Notes: a model not told the origin generated them from the sequence alone. Counted from the first letter of the stretch, positions 24,570-33,304 are shown. The stretch: 34,861 nt of DNA from JBIOJM01 sp044450785 (GCA_044450785.1 JBIOJM010000069.1:1-34861); one strand, 5' to 3'. Program-made: numbers and translations.

Positions 24570-25250
24570 TCACGCGTCGCCTCGTCCCTGGATTCGAGGC
24601 AAGAGGTCCTCGCGTACCCACGCCCAAAACTGGTCGACGCACGCATTCTCGTCCCTGCTCGCCTCGCTGGTCGCGAATCGAGCGATCTCGTCCATGGGGA
24701 CGTCGGCAAAGACCGCACTCGCCGGGTTTTCCTGATAGGACCCGTCTGCTTGCCGGATCAACACCCGGAGGGTTCGTCCATTGAATCGCCAAAGTTCGGG
24801 AACACCGAGCGAGCCATAAATGCCCATCCGGTCGAGAGCGCTGCGCGTGATCTCGATCTCAATGGCGAGGTCCGGGGGCGGATCGACGTCAAGATCGACG
24901 TGGTCGGGATCCCGGACCCGCTCCAGATCGCCGAGGTAAAAGCTCTCGTCCGCCTCGAGGCCCTTGTCCATGTCCTCACGGCTCCAGGTCGTCGATCCCG
25001 CCGGCATCACAGGAATGTGCAACTCCCTGGCGAGGATCCGAACGAATTGGCCGAGGAGGGATTTCTTTCGTTCATGCTTCAGCAACGGCGACATGAGCTC
25101 GACGTCTCCTCGGTCATAGGTCAAGCGGATCGGCTGATCGCCGACCATCTTCAGGAGCGATTGATATCCTTCCCAGCCAACCCCACGAATGAGAAATCGG
25201 CGCTCGCCATCGAGTGCGGGCGGCGGCTTCTGTGAAATGGTAGTTGTCAT
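24570..25250 (-). CDS. Uma2-family (DUF820) endonuclease-like protein
   Basis: 226 aa with GGAGG about 12 bases before the ATG. It matches the Uma2/DUF820 family of PD-(D/E)xK nuclease-fold proteins abundant in planctomycetes and cyanobacteria: a start with YDRGDVELMSPLLKHER, then ADESFYLGDLERV, and the core DVDPPPDLAIEIEITRSALD, where D and the E-x-E form the metal site; YGSLGVPELWRF and a short C-terminal helix follow. Length is normal, so it is probably intact. Cellular role unknown; members are often scattered like mobile cargo. It sits 22 bases behind a truncated HEPN gene. Confidence 0.92.
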   Translation of the reverse strand: MTTTISQKPPPALDGERRFLIRGVGWEGYQSLLKMVGDQPIRLTYDRGDVELMSPLLKHERKKSLLGQFVRILARELHIPVMPAGSTTWSREDMDKGLEADESFYLGDLERVRDPDHVDLDVDPPPDLAIEIEITRSALDRMGIYGSLGVPELWRFNGRTLRVLIRQADGSYQENPASAVFADVPMDEIARFATSEASRDENACVDQFWAWVREDLLPRIQGRGDA

Positions 25251-25271
25251 CGGTTCAAGACGCCTCCAAGA

Positions 25272-25436
25272 TCAACTCATGATTCCCTTCAACGCCTTCT
25301 CCGCGGCCTGCTGACAATGATAGACCGCGGCATCAGGGCTGGCTTGCTCGCCGCTCGCGAGAACGCGGGCCGCGGCCAGGTCACGCGACGCCGTGAGAAG
25401 CCAACTCTGAACCAGCTCTCGTTTGGCTTCGTCCAT
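25272..25436 (-). pseudogene. Truncated HEPN-domain gene
   Basis: A 54-residue frame from the ATG at 25436: MDEAKRELVQSWLLTASRDL, AAARVLASGEQ, AAVYHCQQAAEKALKG, then IMS and TGA. This is the N-terminal half of a HEPN domain (about 130 aa normally), with the typical YHxQQAAEKxxKG helix. The second half, where the Rx4-6H RNase motif lies, is missing, so the toxin is presumably inactive. It overlaps the extended frame of the nucleotidyltransferase remnant just upstream, the usual MNT-HEPN order. Confidence 0.75.
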
Positions 25437-25748
25437 ATAACACAACTCCTCGGTTGAGGATTTTGGCCTCCAAGGAAGCCGGGACGCCGCTGAAGCGGTC
25501 GAATTCCTCTCGAGTGCTCACGATCACATCCTTCGCGATCCCCGCCCGCTCAGACAACGGTGAGCTCTGTAAGCACGGTGGGCCGGGTCGTCCTGAGTCT
25601 TGGCCACGATGACAATTAAGTCGTAATCGCTCTCCGGCTCGGGGTGCCCCCAGGCGCGTGAATCGAACAGGATGACCTCTTCGGGATCGAACTCCGCGAC
25701 GAGCCGCCGAACGATCTCAGCTAACATGTCTGCCCCGGTTGTCTGCAT
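25381..25748 (-). pseudogene. Frameshifted MNT-type nucleotidyltransferase gene
   Basis: From ATG 25748 the frame reads MLAEIVRRLVAEFDPEEVIL, FDSRAWGHPEPESDYDLIVI, then shifts in a G-run near 25540-25550 and stops at 25524. One added G there would restore GIAKDVIVSTREEFDRFSGV, PASLEAKILNRGVVLYG, a normal C-terminal end that overlaps the HEPN start. The catalytic motif should be GSRAxG...SDxD; here the first Gly is Asp (FDSRAWG). This is the antitoxin partner of MNT-HEPN systems, so both halves of the pair are damaged. A TTG start at 25772 is possible. Confidence 0.75.
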
Positions 25749-25796
25749 CTGATCGGCTCCATCTCGGAGCAAGAGGACAAGCGGATTCCCTTAGGT

Positions 25797-27461
25797 TTAC
25801 GACACATTGAGCAGCCGCAGCGCCGTCGAGCGTTCGGCGACCTCCTCGGCGTTCATGACGGCCTCGGTCTGGAACTCGACGTCGATCGAGCCGCCGCCGG
25901 TCAGGTCGGTCGCCGACACGCCGAGGCGGCCATCCTGATTGATCGCGAACTTGACGCGGATCGGGCTTTTGGCCGGCAGCCGCTCGGGCAGGTTGAGGCT
26001 GGCGATGCCGACTTCCTGGCAGTCGAGCGGATCGGGGCTATCGCGCTCGCCGGACATGACGCGGATGTCGACGGCCGCCTGGTTATCGGCGTCGGTTCCG
26101 AAATCGCTGACCCGTTCCAGGGGCACCTCGGAATTACGGGGCAAGAGATAGAAGACGACGTCCAGGCTCTGCTCGTTGCGCGCGATCACGCCCAGGCTCT
26201 TGCTGAGCACGTTGACGATCCGGGTGTTCACCAGCTCACGCACCGGACCGGTCAAGGTGAATCCAAGCTCTTTCTCCAGGTGGTCGAGCGCCTGGATGAC
26301 CTCCTCCTCGGAGACGTCGGACATGTCGACCGGCTTCGCCGGCTTGCCGCCGGAGGCAACCTTGGTCGCCAGGAAATCCTGGACCTGGTCGAGCAGCGAT
26401 TCCTTGAGCGCGTACAGCGCGGCTCCCTTGGCCACCGCTTCGTCCGGGTCGTAAATCTCCGGCTCCATGTTGAACTCGGCGACCAGCCGGTTGCGGACCT
26501 GGGGCATCCGGGTGGCTCCGCCGACCAGGATGACCTTGTCGAATTGGGTGTGGCCCTTGGCGCGCGCGTCCGCCAGCATCTCGTGCGTCAGCTCGATGGT
26601 TCGATCCAGCAGGTGCTTGGTGATCTCCTCGAACTTCTCCCGATCGACCTCGACGCGGGCCTGATGCCCCGCATGAGTGACCCGGAATGGGGCCTTCTCG
26701 CGTTGAGTCAGCGTTTTCTTGCCGCGCTCCGCCTGAAGGAACAGGTCATTGAGGACTTCCGGATCATCGAGCGGGTCCGCTTCCTCACCGGTCTGGGTAC
26801 GAAACTGCTCGGCGAGATACATCACGATCGACTCGTCCCACAGGACACCCCCCAGGCGGTGGTCGCCGCCAGTGCAGATGACGCGGATCAAGCGGTCCTT
26901 GATCTCGATCATCGTGATGTCGAATGTGCCGCCGCCCAGGTCGTAGACCAGGACGGTCTGATCCTCGCCGTGCTCGAGGCCGTAGGCGATCGCGGCGGCC
27001 GTCGGCTCGTTCAGAATCGCCCGCACGTTCAGGCCCGCCAGCCGGCCCGCGTTGGCGGTCGCCTCGCGCTCCGGAGTCCCGAAATAGGCCGGGCAAGTGA
27101 TCACGACGTCCGTGATCTTTTCGCCCAGTGCGATCTCGGCATCGCCCACCACCTTGCGCAGGATGAACGACGAGATGTCCTCGGGGCTGAACGCCTGCCC
27201 CTCGTACTGGAAGACGAAGTTGGGATCGCCCATGCTTTGCTTGATCCGGGAAACGACCCGGTGCGGCTCGACCTTGGCCGACTCCTTGGCCGTGTTGCCG
27301 ACGATGATGTTCTCACCGTCAAAAAGGACGACTGAGGGGGTGATCCGCTCACTCTCCTGGTTGGGGACGATGACGGGCTTTCCGTGCTCGTCCACATACG
27401 CGATCGCCGAGTAAGTGGTCCCCAGGTCGATCCCGTATACGCGCTTGAGGCCATCGGACAC
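25797..27461 (-). CDS. Lidless Hsp70 (DnaK-like) protein
   Basis: 554 aa from a GTG at 27461 preceded by GGGAG; an in-frame GTG at 27536 would add 25 residues with no family match. Nucleotide-binding domain: YGIDLGTTYSAIAYVDEHGK, NEPTAAAIAYGLEHG, VYDLGGGTFDITMIEIKD, VILVGGATRMPQVRNRL. After a linker with an acidic helix (SEEEVIQALDHLEKELGF) comes the beta substrate-binding domain (NVLSKSLGVIARN to the GGSIDVEF strand). The chain then ends at LRLLNVS, so the roughly 100-residue helical lid of DnaK (638 aa) is absent. It is not the housekeeping DnaK by length and context. It probably works with the Hsp70-vWA operon on the same strand, with the MNT-HEPN-Uma2 block between them. Confidence 0.93.
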   Translation of the reverse strand: MSDGLKRVYGIDLGTTYSAIAYVDEHGKPVIVPNQESERITPSVVLFDGENIIVGNTAKESAKVEPHRVVSRIKQSMGDPNFVFQYEGQAFSPEDISSFILRKVVGDAEIALGEKITDVVITCPAYFGTPEREATANAGRLAGLNVRAILNEPTAAAIAYGLEHGEDQTVLVYDLGGGTFDITMIEIKDRLIRVICTGGDHRLGGVLWDESIVMYLAEQFRTQTGEEADPLDDPEVLNDLFLQAERGKKTLTQREKAPFRVTHAGHQARVEVDREKFEEITKHLLDRTIELTHEMLADARAKGHTQFDKVILVGGATRMPQVRNRLVAEFNMEPEIYDPDEAVAKGAALYALKESLLDQVQDFLATKVASGGKPAKPVDMSDVSEEEVIQALDHLEKELGFTLTGPVRELVNTRIVNVLSKSLGVIARNEQSLDVVFYLLPRNSEVPLERVSDFGTDADNQAAVDIRVMSGERDSPDPLDCQEVGIASLNLPERLPAKSPIRVKFAINQDGRLGVSATDLTGGGSIDVEFQTEAVMNAEEVAERSTALRLLNVS

Positions 27462-27763
27462 GGCAATGACTCCCGTTGCTCGCTCGTTTGCCAGGGTTTG
27501 ACTACCGCCGATACGATACAAATCGCCACCCGCCACGGACGAAACAAAACGGCGATTCGGAGGGACCTTCGTTCGGGCTCATGACTTATTATGAAGAGTC
27601 GCTTGCCAGTTCTCTACCCTTTCGCCGGCAATCGTGCGATGGAAGTCGAAGGAAAGGCGGTGGACGATCGGTTTCGACGGCCGAATGCCCATGGCGATCG
27701 CCAGGGCCAGCCACTGACAGGAACGGAGAGGACGAACTGTCGACTCACGGCTTGGATGACTGC

Positions 27764-27769
27764 TACAAT
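27764..27769 (+). promoter_or_regulatory. Candidate -10 box upstream of the ASPIC gene
   Basis: TACAAT lies 48 bases before the ATG at 27818, in the 356-base divergent gap to the Hsp70 gene. No convincing -35 is present, and no other element is seen in the gap. Confidence 0.3.
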
Positions 27770-27817
27770 TCGAGGAATATTTCCGGTCTACCGGGTAGGA
27801 TCTGGGTCGAGGAAGAG

Positions 27818-30799
27818 ATGCACTCACGCCGGCTCTGGTTAGGGTCTTTCCTTGTCCTGGGCGTCGTCGCCGCGGCAGGGTATAGCGGGGTGCGGGCGCT
27901 GGAGACTCGGAGGTTTCGGTCAGCGCTCGAACAGGCGAAGCAGGAGATGGCGGCAGGGCTTTATGGCACGGCGCGGAAGCGGTTGATGGAGCTCACACCG
28001 CGCCGGGCCGGGCGCGGCGAAGTCGAGTACCAAATCGGACTTTGCGAGCTGCACCGAGGGCGCCCCGACGCGGCCCTGGCAGCCTGGGAGCAAGTGCAGC
28101 CTTCGAGCCCGTTCGCCTCCCGAGCCGCCGTCCAGCGCGCGATGGCATCGATCGACGCCGGCCAGTTCACGCGCGCCGAAGAGGTCCTCCAAGCCGCGCG
28201 CCTCCATGAGACCGGAACCGACGCGCTGGGACTGCTCAAAGCCCTTGCGGATCTCTACCAGGTCGAAGGACGGACCGACGAGATGCGAAGGTCGATCATC
28301 GAGTCCTGGCAGTACTCCGACTCGCCGGCGGCTGTCGTCAGGCAGCTCTCCCGGCTGGACATTTTGCCCATGCCCCTGGGAACGATCCGCCAAACCCTCG
28401 AAAGAACCGCCTCCGACGACGACCGGGTCTGGCTCGGGCGCGCGAACCTGGCGACCAGAACCGGCCGGCTGGACTTGGCGGGCCGGTTGCTCGATGCCTG
28501 CCTGGAGCGGCGCCCGGACGATCCTGTCGTGTGGCGCGCCCGGCTCGAGCTGGCGCAGGCGGCCGGCGACATCGCGGCGGCGTGGCGGGCCCTCGAGCAC
28601 GTGCCGGCGAGCGGCGTTTCGGACGTCGAGGCGTCAAGAATGCGCGCCTGGCTCGCCGCGAGGCAGAATGACGTCCCGGCCGAGCGAGCTGCCCTCTCCG
28701 CCCTGGTCGAGCAGGACCCCGGCGACACGGCCGCCCTTGACCGGCTCGCGGTCCTCGCCACGGGAGCCGGCGACGACCAGGAAGTCGCCCGGATCCGATC
28801 CAGGAGGGCCGAGGTCACTGCCGTCAGAGAGCGCTACCGGGCAGTGCTCCGGGACGACTCGACCAGTGGCGACCCCGCCGAGTTGGCACGCCTGGCCAAG
28901 TTCCTCGGCCGAACGATCGAGGCCCGGGGCTGGGCCCTGCTCCGCGACGGGAAGCCAGGCCGGCCGGGACCGTCACGCGCGACTCTCTTCCCCGAGGGCC
29001 AGCCAGGCGTCTCCCGATCCGGGGCAACCCCCCCCGGCCGGACGTTCGCCGAGCGATGCGCTGACCTGCGGCGCGACGCCCCGCGACGCTCGATCGCCGG
29101 CTCCGCCGCGGGAGTCGTTCCGCAATTCGTCGACGACGCCGAGCCCGCCGGGCTGCACTTTGTCCACGATAATGGCATGTCCTCCCTCAAGCGTCCACCG
29201 GAGACCATGAGCGGAGGCATCGCCCTGCTCGACTACGACGGCGACGGCTGGCTCGACGTCTATGCGGTCCAGGGTGGGCCCTTACCGCCTTCCCCGAACT
29301 CGTCCTGCAAGGACCGTCTCTTCCGGAACCGCGGCAACGGGACCTTCGAGGATGTCAGCGACCGGGCCGGACTCTCCCGTTTCGCCGGCGGCTACGGGCA
29401 TGGTGTCGCCGTCGGCGATTACGACAACGACGGCCATCCCGACCTCTTCGTGACCCGATGGCAATCCTATGCACTCCTCCGCAACCGGGGTGACGGAACC
29501 TTCGAGGACGTGACAGCCAAGGCCGGCCTCGCCGGCGACCGCGACTGGCCCACATCCGCAGCCTGGGCGGACCTCGACGGCGATGGCGACCTCGACCTGT
29601 ACGTCTGCCACTACCTGGTGTTCGACCTCAAGAACGAGCGCGTCTGCGCCAGCGCGAAGTCCCGTGTGAACCTGTACTGCAGTCCGCGCGACTTCGAGGC
29701 GCTCCCGGACCACGTCTTCCGCAACGACGGCGGTCGGTTCGTGGATGTGACCAAGGACTCGGGGTTCGTTGACCCTGACGGGCGCGGGCTGGGGGTCTTG
29801 GCCGCCCACCTCGACGACGACGGCCTCATCGACCTCTACGTGGCCAACGACATGTCGGCCAACTACCTGTTCCACAACCTGGGCGGCTTCCGGTTCGAGG
29901 AGACGGCGCTCCCGGCCGGCGCCGCCGCCAATTCGAGCGGCGGCTTCCAGTCGGGCATGGGCGTGGCGTGCGGCGACCTGGACGGCGACGGCCGGCCCGA
30001 CCTGGCCGTCACCAACTATTACGGCGAGTCCACCACGTTCTTTCGGAATCTCGGCCGCGGCTTGTTCTCGGACGACACCGCGGTGATCGGGCTCGCCGCG
30101 CCCACCCGGTGTCTACTCGGTTTCGGCGTCGCCTTCCTCGATGCCAATAACGACGGCTGGCTCGACCTTCTCTCCGCCAACGGTCACGTCAACGACCACC
30201 GTCCTGTCTACCCCTGGAAGATGCCCACCCAGTTGCTGATGGGCGGGCCGGACGGACGTCTGAAGGACCCATCGCCCGACGCCGGGGGCCCGTTCCGACC
30301 CCTCCACCTCGGCCGCGGCCTGGCCGTGGGAGACCTGGACAACGACGGCCGGATCGACGCAGTCGTCCAGTCCCAGAACGAACCCCTGGCCTACCTTCAC
30401 AACCGCACTGCCGGAGGCGGCCACTGGCTCATTTTGCAGCTCGAAGGTGTGCGTTCGAACCGTGACGCTGTCGGGGCGCGGGTCGCGCTCGTGGCGGGGG
30501 GACGGCGGCGGGTCGCGCAGCGCGTCGGAGGCGGCAGCTACCAGTCAGCCGGAGACCCCAGGCTTCACTTCGGGCTGGGCGATTCGGCGCGTGTCGAGCG
30601 GCTGGAGGTGCGATGGCCCTCGGGGCGGGTGGACTTGTACCAAGGGCTGCCGGCGGACCGGGGCTACCTGCTGCGAGAGGGGGCTAGGGACGTGAAGCCT
30701 TTGCGGGGATGGGAACGAAGGAGGGACTCCGGCAGCCTTGAACATCGGCTGCCGGAGCCCATCGTTGAGGTTATTCTGCTTCCGCGATCTCAATACTGA
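27818..30799 (+). CDS. TPR/FG-GAP (VCBS)/ASPIC-UnbV protein, anchored outside the cytoplasm
   Basis: 993 aa from ATG 27818, which follows GAGGAAGAG. An N-terminal anchor (WLGSFLVLGVVAAAGYSGV) is followed by TPR-like helices (about 40-400), then FG-GAP/VCBS repeats with calcium-loop motifs (LLDYDGDGWLDVYAVQGG near 470, VGDYDNDGHPDLFV, DLDGDGDLDLYV, NNDGWLDLLSANG). The ASPIC/UnbV domain lies near 870-940 (LEGVRSNRDAVGARVALVAGG, YQSAGDPRLHFGLG, VRWPSGR). These proteins are large and extracytoplasmic in planctomycetes and often accompany multihaem cytochromes such as the one at 33485. The likely natural end is near residue 965; the last 28 residues translate a terminator hairpin, so the original stop seems lost. 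The 3' end overlaps the convergent DUF1559 gene by 10 bases. Confidence 0.92.
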   Translation: MHSRRLWLGSFLVLGVVAAAGYSGVRALETRRFRSALEQAKQEMAAGLYGTARKRLMELTPRRAGRGEVEYQIGLCELHRGRPDAALAAWEQVQPSSPFASRAAVQRAMASIDAGQFTRAEEVLQAARLHETGTDALGLLKALADLYQVEGRTDEMRRSIIESWQYSDSPAAVVRQLSRLDILPMPLGTIRQTLERTASDDDRVWLGRANLATRTGRLDLAGRLLDACLERRPDDPVVWRARLELAQAAGDIAAAWRALEHVPASGVSDVEASRMRAWLAARQNDVPAERAALSALVEQDPGDTAALDRLAVLATGAGDDQEVARIRSRRAEVTAVRERYRAVLRDDSTSGDPAELARLAKFLGRTIEARGWALLRDGKPGRPGPSRATLFPEGQPGVSRSGATPPGRTFAERCADLRRDAPRRSIAGSAAGVVPQFVDDAEPAGLHFVHDNGMSSLKRPPETMSGGIALLDYDGDGWLDVYAVQGGPLPPSPNSSCKDRLFRNRGNGTFEDVSDRAGLSRFAGGYGHGVAVGDYDNDGHPDLFVTRWQSYALLRNRGDGTFEDVTAKAGLAGDRDWPTSAAWADLDGDGDLDLYVCHYLVFDLKNERVCASAKSRVNLYCSPRDFEALPDHVFRNDGGRFVDVTKDSGFVDPDGRGLGVLAAHLDDDGLIDLYVANDMSANYLFHNLGGFRFEETALPAGAAANSSGGFQSGMGVACGDLDGDGRPDLAVTNYYGESTTFFRNLGRGLFSDDTAVIGLAAPTRCLLGFGVAFLDANNDGWLDLLSANGHVNDHRPVYPWKMPTQLLMGGPDGRLKDPSPDAGGPFRPLHLGRGLAVGDLDNDGRIDAVVQSQNEPLAYLHNRTAGGGHWLILQLEGVRSNRDAVGARVALVAGGRRRVAQRVGGGSYQSAGDPRLHFGLGDSARVERLEVRWPSGRVDLYQGLPADRGYLLREGARDVKPLRGWERRRDSGSLEHRLPEPIVEVILLPRSQY
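30727..30757. terminator. Hairpin between convergent genes
   Basis: CTCCGGCAGCC pairs perfectly with GGCTGCCGGAG (11 bp) around the nine-base loop TTGAACATC. It lies downstream of the DUF1559 stop (- strand) and inside the last codons of the ASPIC frame (+). On the - strand it is followed by TCCCTCC. A terminator for the DUF1559 gene is likely, possibly bidirectional. Confidence 0.7.
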
Positions 30800-31854
30800 T
30801 CCGCGCTGATGACCTCTCCACCGGAACGGGTTGACAGCATCTGGAAAACGCCGATCTGCGTGCCCGGCAAGATCGTGAAGATGCCGTTCGTCTGGGTCAC
30901 GCCCTTGGGATAGCCCGTGGCGGGGTTGAACGGCCAGGTACTGATCGAATCCTTGATGAAGCGGACCGAGCCGTCCGCCATGCCGATGTTGGCCCCGCCG
31001 GGATGGAGACTCGACGGAGACTGGATCCAGGACCACGAGTACTCATCAGCGATGTTCGGGACCTTTCGGAAGGCGTTGATCGGGTAGAGGGTTGTGAAGA
31101 TCGTGTCGGACGAGACGCCGTCGCCCCACCAGTCAAAGCAATAGGACTCGGAAGCGCTGAACAGGCCGTTGGCACGCTCGCTGTAGAGGAACGTGTTGCT
31201 CGTCCCGTCCGTGATGTTTGCGATGGTCGTGGCGAAGTTATAGCGGAATATCCCGTTGACCTCGGCGACGAGCGCAACGAAGTGCGGGCTGCTCGCGGGG
31301 GTATTCGGCCAGTAGATCGCGCAGTCCGAGTAGAGGAGCGGCTCGGGGAACCACGTCCCGGCGCAGCCGGCGTAGCTGGTGTACGCGAAGGTCAGGGCCG
31401 GGTTATCCGCATACGGCCCGTAATTGTTCCTCTTGCCGATGATCTGGCCGTCGCTGGGGCACCAGAGCGCGGCGAGGCCCGTGGCGTAAACCGTGCTGTC
31501 GGACGCAGAGTAGATGCTCTGGCTGAAGTTCATGGCGTTATAGAGCGGCTGCTGTTCAAACTGCCCGAGCATCGAGACGAACGTGCTCTGTTCTTCGGCC
31601 CAAAGCCATCCGTAGATTTTTTCGGGTTTGAACGGGCTGCCGATCGCGAAGGTCCCGTTTTGACTCTCGTAGTTCAAGGCGGCCAGGCCAATCTGCTTGA
31701 GATTGTTGGTGCACTGCGCCCTCCGCGCTGCCTCGCGGGCGGACTGCACGGCCGGCAGGAGCAAGGCGATCAAGACCGCGATGATCGCGATCACGACCAG
31801 CAGCTCGATCAGGGTAAAGGCACGGCTCGAAACGCGATGAGGAATCAAACGCAT
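30790..31854 (-). CDS. DUF1559 protein with prepilin-type signal
   Basis: 354 aa from ATG 31854, preceded by GAGGAG; the longer in-frame start at 31998 would bury the signal. The N-terminus is a class III (prepilin) signal: basic residues, then AFTLIELLVVIAIIAVLIAL and LPAVQSAREAARRAQC. DUF1559 proteins are planctomycete-specific pseudopilin-like proteins, present in many copies, with the C-terminal HPGGANIGMADGSVRFIKD (H-x9-DG) motif, seen here. They are probably processed by prepilin peptidase and displayed on the cell surface or envelope; their exact role is unknown. The strong hairpin at 30727-30757 follows it. Confidence 0.95.
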   Translation of the reverse strand: MRLIPHRVSSRAFTLIELLVVIAIIAVLIALLLPAVQSAREAARRAQCTNNLKQIGLAALNYESQNGTFAIGSPFKPEKIYGWLWAEEQSTFVSMLGQFEQQPLYNAMNFSQSIYSASDSTVYATGLAALWCPSDGQIIGKRNNYGPYADNPALTFAYTSYAGCAGTWFPEPLLYSDCAIYWPNTPASSPHFVALVAEVNGIFRYNFATTIANITDGTSNTFLYSERANGLFSASESYCFDWWGDGVSSDTIFTTLYPINAFRKVPNIADEYSWSWIQSPSSLHPGGANIGMADGSVRFIKDSISTWPFNPATGYPKGVTQTNGIFTILPGTQIGVFQMLSTRSGGEVISADQY

Positions 31855-31994
31855 GAGATCATTCTCCTCTCTTAGGATTGCGGATGTAAAACCTGCGAGG
31901 GTTGAAAAACCGACCCCTCCGGGCCGATGACTGGTAAGACGGACCCCTTCGGGCAACGGCGAGATACGACGATTCAAACTCGACTGGGCGGCGA

Positions 31995-32201
31995 TCATTT
32001 CTTCTTTTTCTTACTTGCGGCGTCCTCCGCCTTTTGATTCAACATGTCGAGCCGCGAGCGATTCCCCTTCTCCATGGGAGGAGCTGTAGGCTTTCCCGGC
32101 GCATCTCCCCCCTCGCAACCCATGGCTCCAAGTAACCCGGCGAAGGCGCCTAGCCGGAGGAAACCACGCCGGTCAAGCGATGAAATCGTATTGTTTCGCA
32201 T
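31995..32201 (-). CDS. Small Tat lipoprotein upstream of DUF1559
   Basis: 68 aa from ATG 32201 (GAGAG five bases before); an ATG at 32216 adds five residues. DRRGFLRLGAFAGLLGAMGC shows a twin-arginine motif, hydrophobic core and lipobox ending in Cys, so it is a Tat-exported lipoprotein. The mature part is short and charged, ending in AASKKKKK, and has a Lys/Glu helix (RLDMLNQKAEDAA). Function unknown. It lies 140 bases upstream of the DUF1559 gene on the same strand, with GACCCCTCCGGG and GACCCCTTCGGG direct repeats (31912-31923, 31942-31953) in the gap. Probably one transcript. Confidence 0.7.
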   Translation of the reverse strand: MRNNTISSLDRRGFLRLGAFAGLLGAMGCEGGDAPGKPTAPPMEKGNRSRLDMLNQKAEDAASKKKKK

Positions 32202-32336
32202 AAAGACTCTCGACATTGAAGAATCAAAAGAATCAGAAACGAGCTGCGAATCAAGCGCCAAACTGCCTGAGCGCGGGGGTGGAGAGGATGAAACAGCCCC
32301 CGCGAACATCGTCTTGGCTCACGGTTCGCGGGCTCC

Positions 32337-32358
32337 GACGGATCAAACACGATCCGTC
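32337..32358 (-). promoter_or_regulatory. Hairpin in the leader of the lipoprotein gene
   Basis: GACGGATC pairs with GATCCGTC around AAACAC (8-bp perfect stem), 136 bases upstream of the lipoprotein start. A second stem, GATCCGC/GCGGATC, occurs at 32511-32517 and 32531-32537. They could belong to a structured 5' leader; no T-tract. Confidence 0.35.
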
Positions 32359-33073
32359 AGTGGAATCACGAATCGGGGCATCTCGTTTTCAACCGACGCA
32401 AGACCGAATTCAATTCGAAAACGATCGTCGCGCAGGGCCCAATCAGACAAGAGAACGTAACGATTGTTTGGGTTATGGATCGCGGAGAGGAGAGGACCGC
32501 GACTTATTGAGATCCGCCCGTCAACGAATCGCGGATCCAGCCGGCATCACGAATCTGACAAAGCCGTTCACTCCGTCCATGGAGCAAACCATGCTCAGCC
32601 CATTCGTGCACCGTACTAAGCGCACTCGTTCACGGCAAACCAGAGATAAGTTAAAGGAAGCGAATGAAGAGTTCAAGTAGGTAGGAGAAAAAAAGGGAGA
32701 ATTACTACTAACTTAGCACACGATCAACTGACGTGGTCTCGGCTGCGGGCCTGCCCTCGAGCTGGTTGCTTGCAGCGGTGGAAAAGGCAAACGGACGCGA
32801 TACCGGCACGATCGAACCGGTCCGCCTGCGTCTCTCATCCGACCGGGGCGATGAACTGGGTTAATGGAGGGAATCGCCTGGGCCGCTCCGATTGCAAGCC
32901 ACGAGCCGGGTGATTCTTGCCAGGTCCGAGGCCGGCGTTCTCAAACCCGCGAGCCGTCAATCTTGGATTTACGGCCTGCTGGGCGCGAGTCTCCGGGCAC
33001 CCGAAGGGTCGCCGCCCCTTGGGCCGACCGACAGGTCTCCCCCCCCACGCGTCAATCGAAGGATGGCGGATCA
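32359..33073. other. Intergenic region, nothing recognised
   Basis: 715 bases with no convincing gene on either strand. The 32640-32720 part is AT- and purine-rich (AGAAAAAAAGGGAG) unlike the rest and may hold promoter sequences for the - strand lipoprotein. Short overlapping frames from 32835 on have no motif. No tRNA, rRNA or CRISPR pattern is seen. Confidence 0.5.
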
Positions 33074-33074
33074 C

Positions 33075-33304
33075 TATTGAGCGTCAGGTTAATAGGTTCC
33101 GCTTGATTTTCAGGTACGCAAACCGGCGGCTAGCGCCGTACCGCTGACTAGAACGCTCCGCCGCCGTCACCGGCAAGATCGACGTGCGAGGGTTGGCGGA
33201 ATCGGAGGCCGCATGATATCTGAGCGGCAGGGCGCTAGCCGCCGGTGTTTGGCTTCCGGCACGCGGGGGGGATCCCTGTGAAGTCATTAACCTGACGCTC
33301 AATA
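33075..33304. mobile_element. MITE-like element, 230 bp, flanked by TA
   Basis: TTGAGCGTCAGGTTAAT (33077-33093) is repeated inverted at 33286-33302, and each end is flanked by TA (33075-33076 and 33303-33304), the target duplication typical of IS630/Tc1-mariner transposition. A second perfect 16-base inverted pair lies inside (ACCGGCGGCTAGCGCC at 33122-33137 with its complement at 33231-33246). There is no room for a transposase, so it would be a non-autonomous element. The IS630-type assignment is inferred from the TA. Confidence 0.8.

Noticed and set aside
23603..27335. Long + strand frames opposite both Hsp70 genes (23603-24547 and 26280-27335)
   Set aside because: Such mirror frames opposite dnaK-like genes are a known codon-bias artefact; no motif is present.
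27462..27536. Longer N-terminus of the lidless Hsp70
   Set aside because: The added 25 residues do not resemble Hsp70, and the GTG at 27461 has a GGGAG at proper distance.
32835..33074. Short frames on both strands before the MITE
   Set aside because: Overlapping frames in a GC-rich stretch with no ribosome binding site and no motif.
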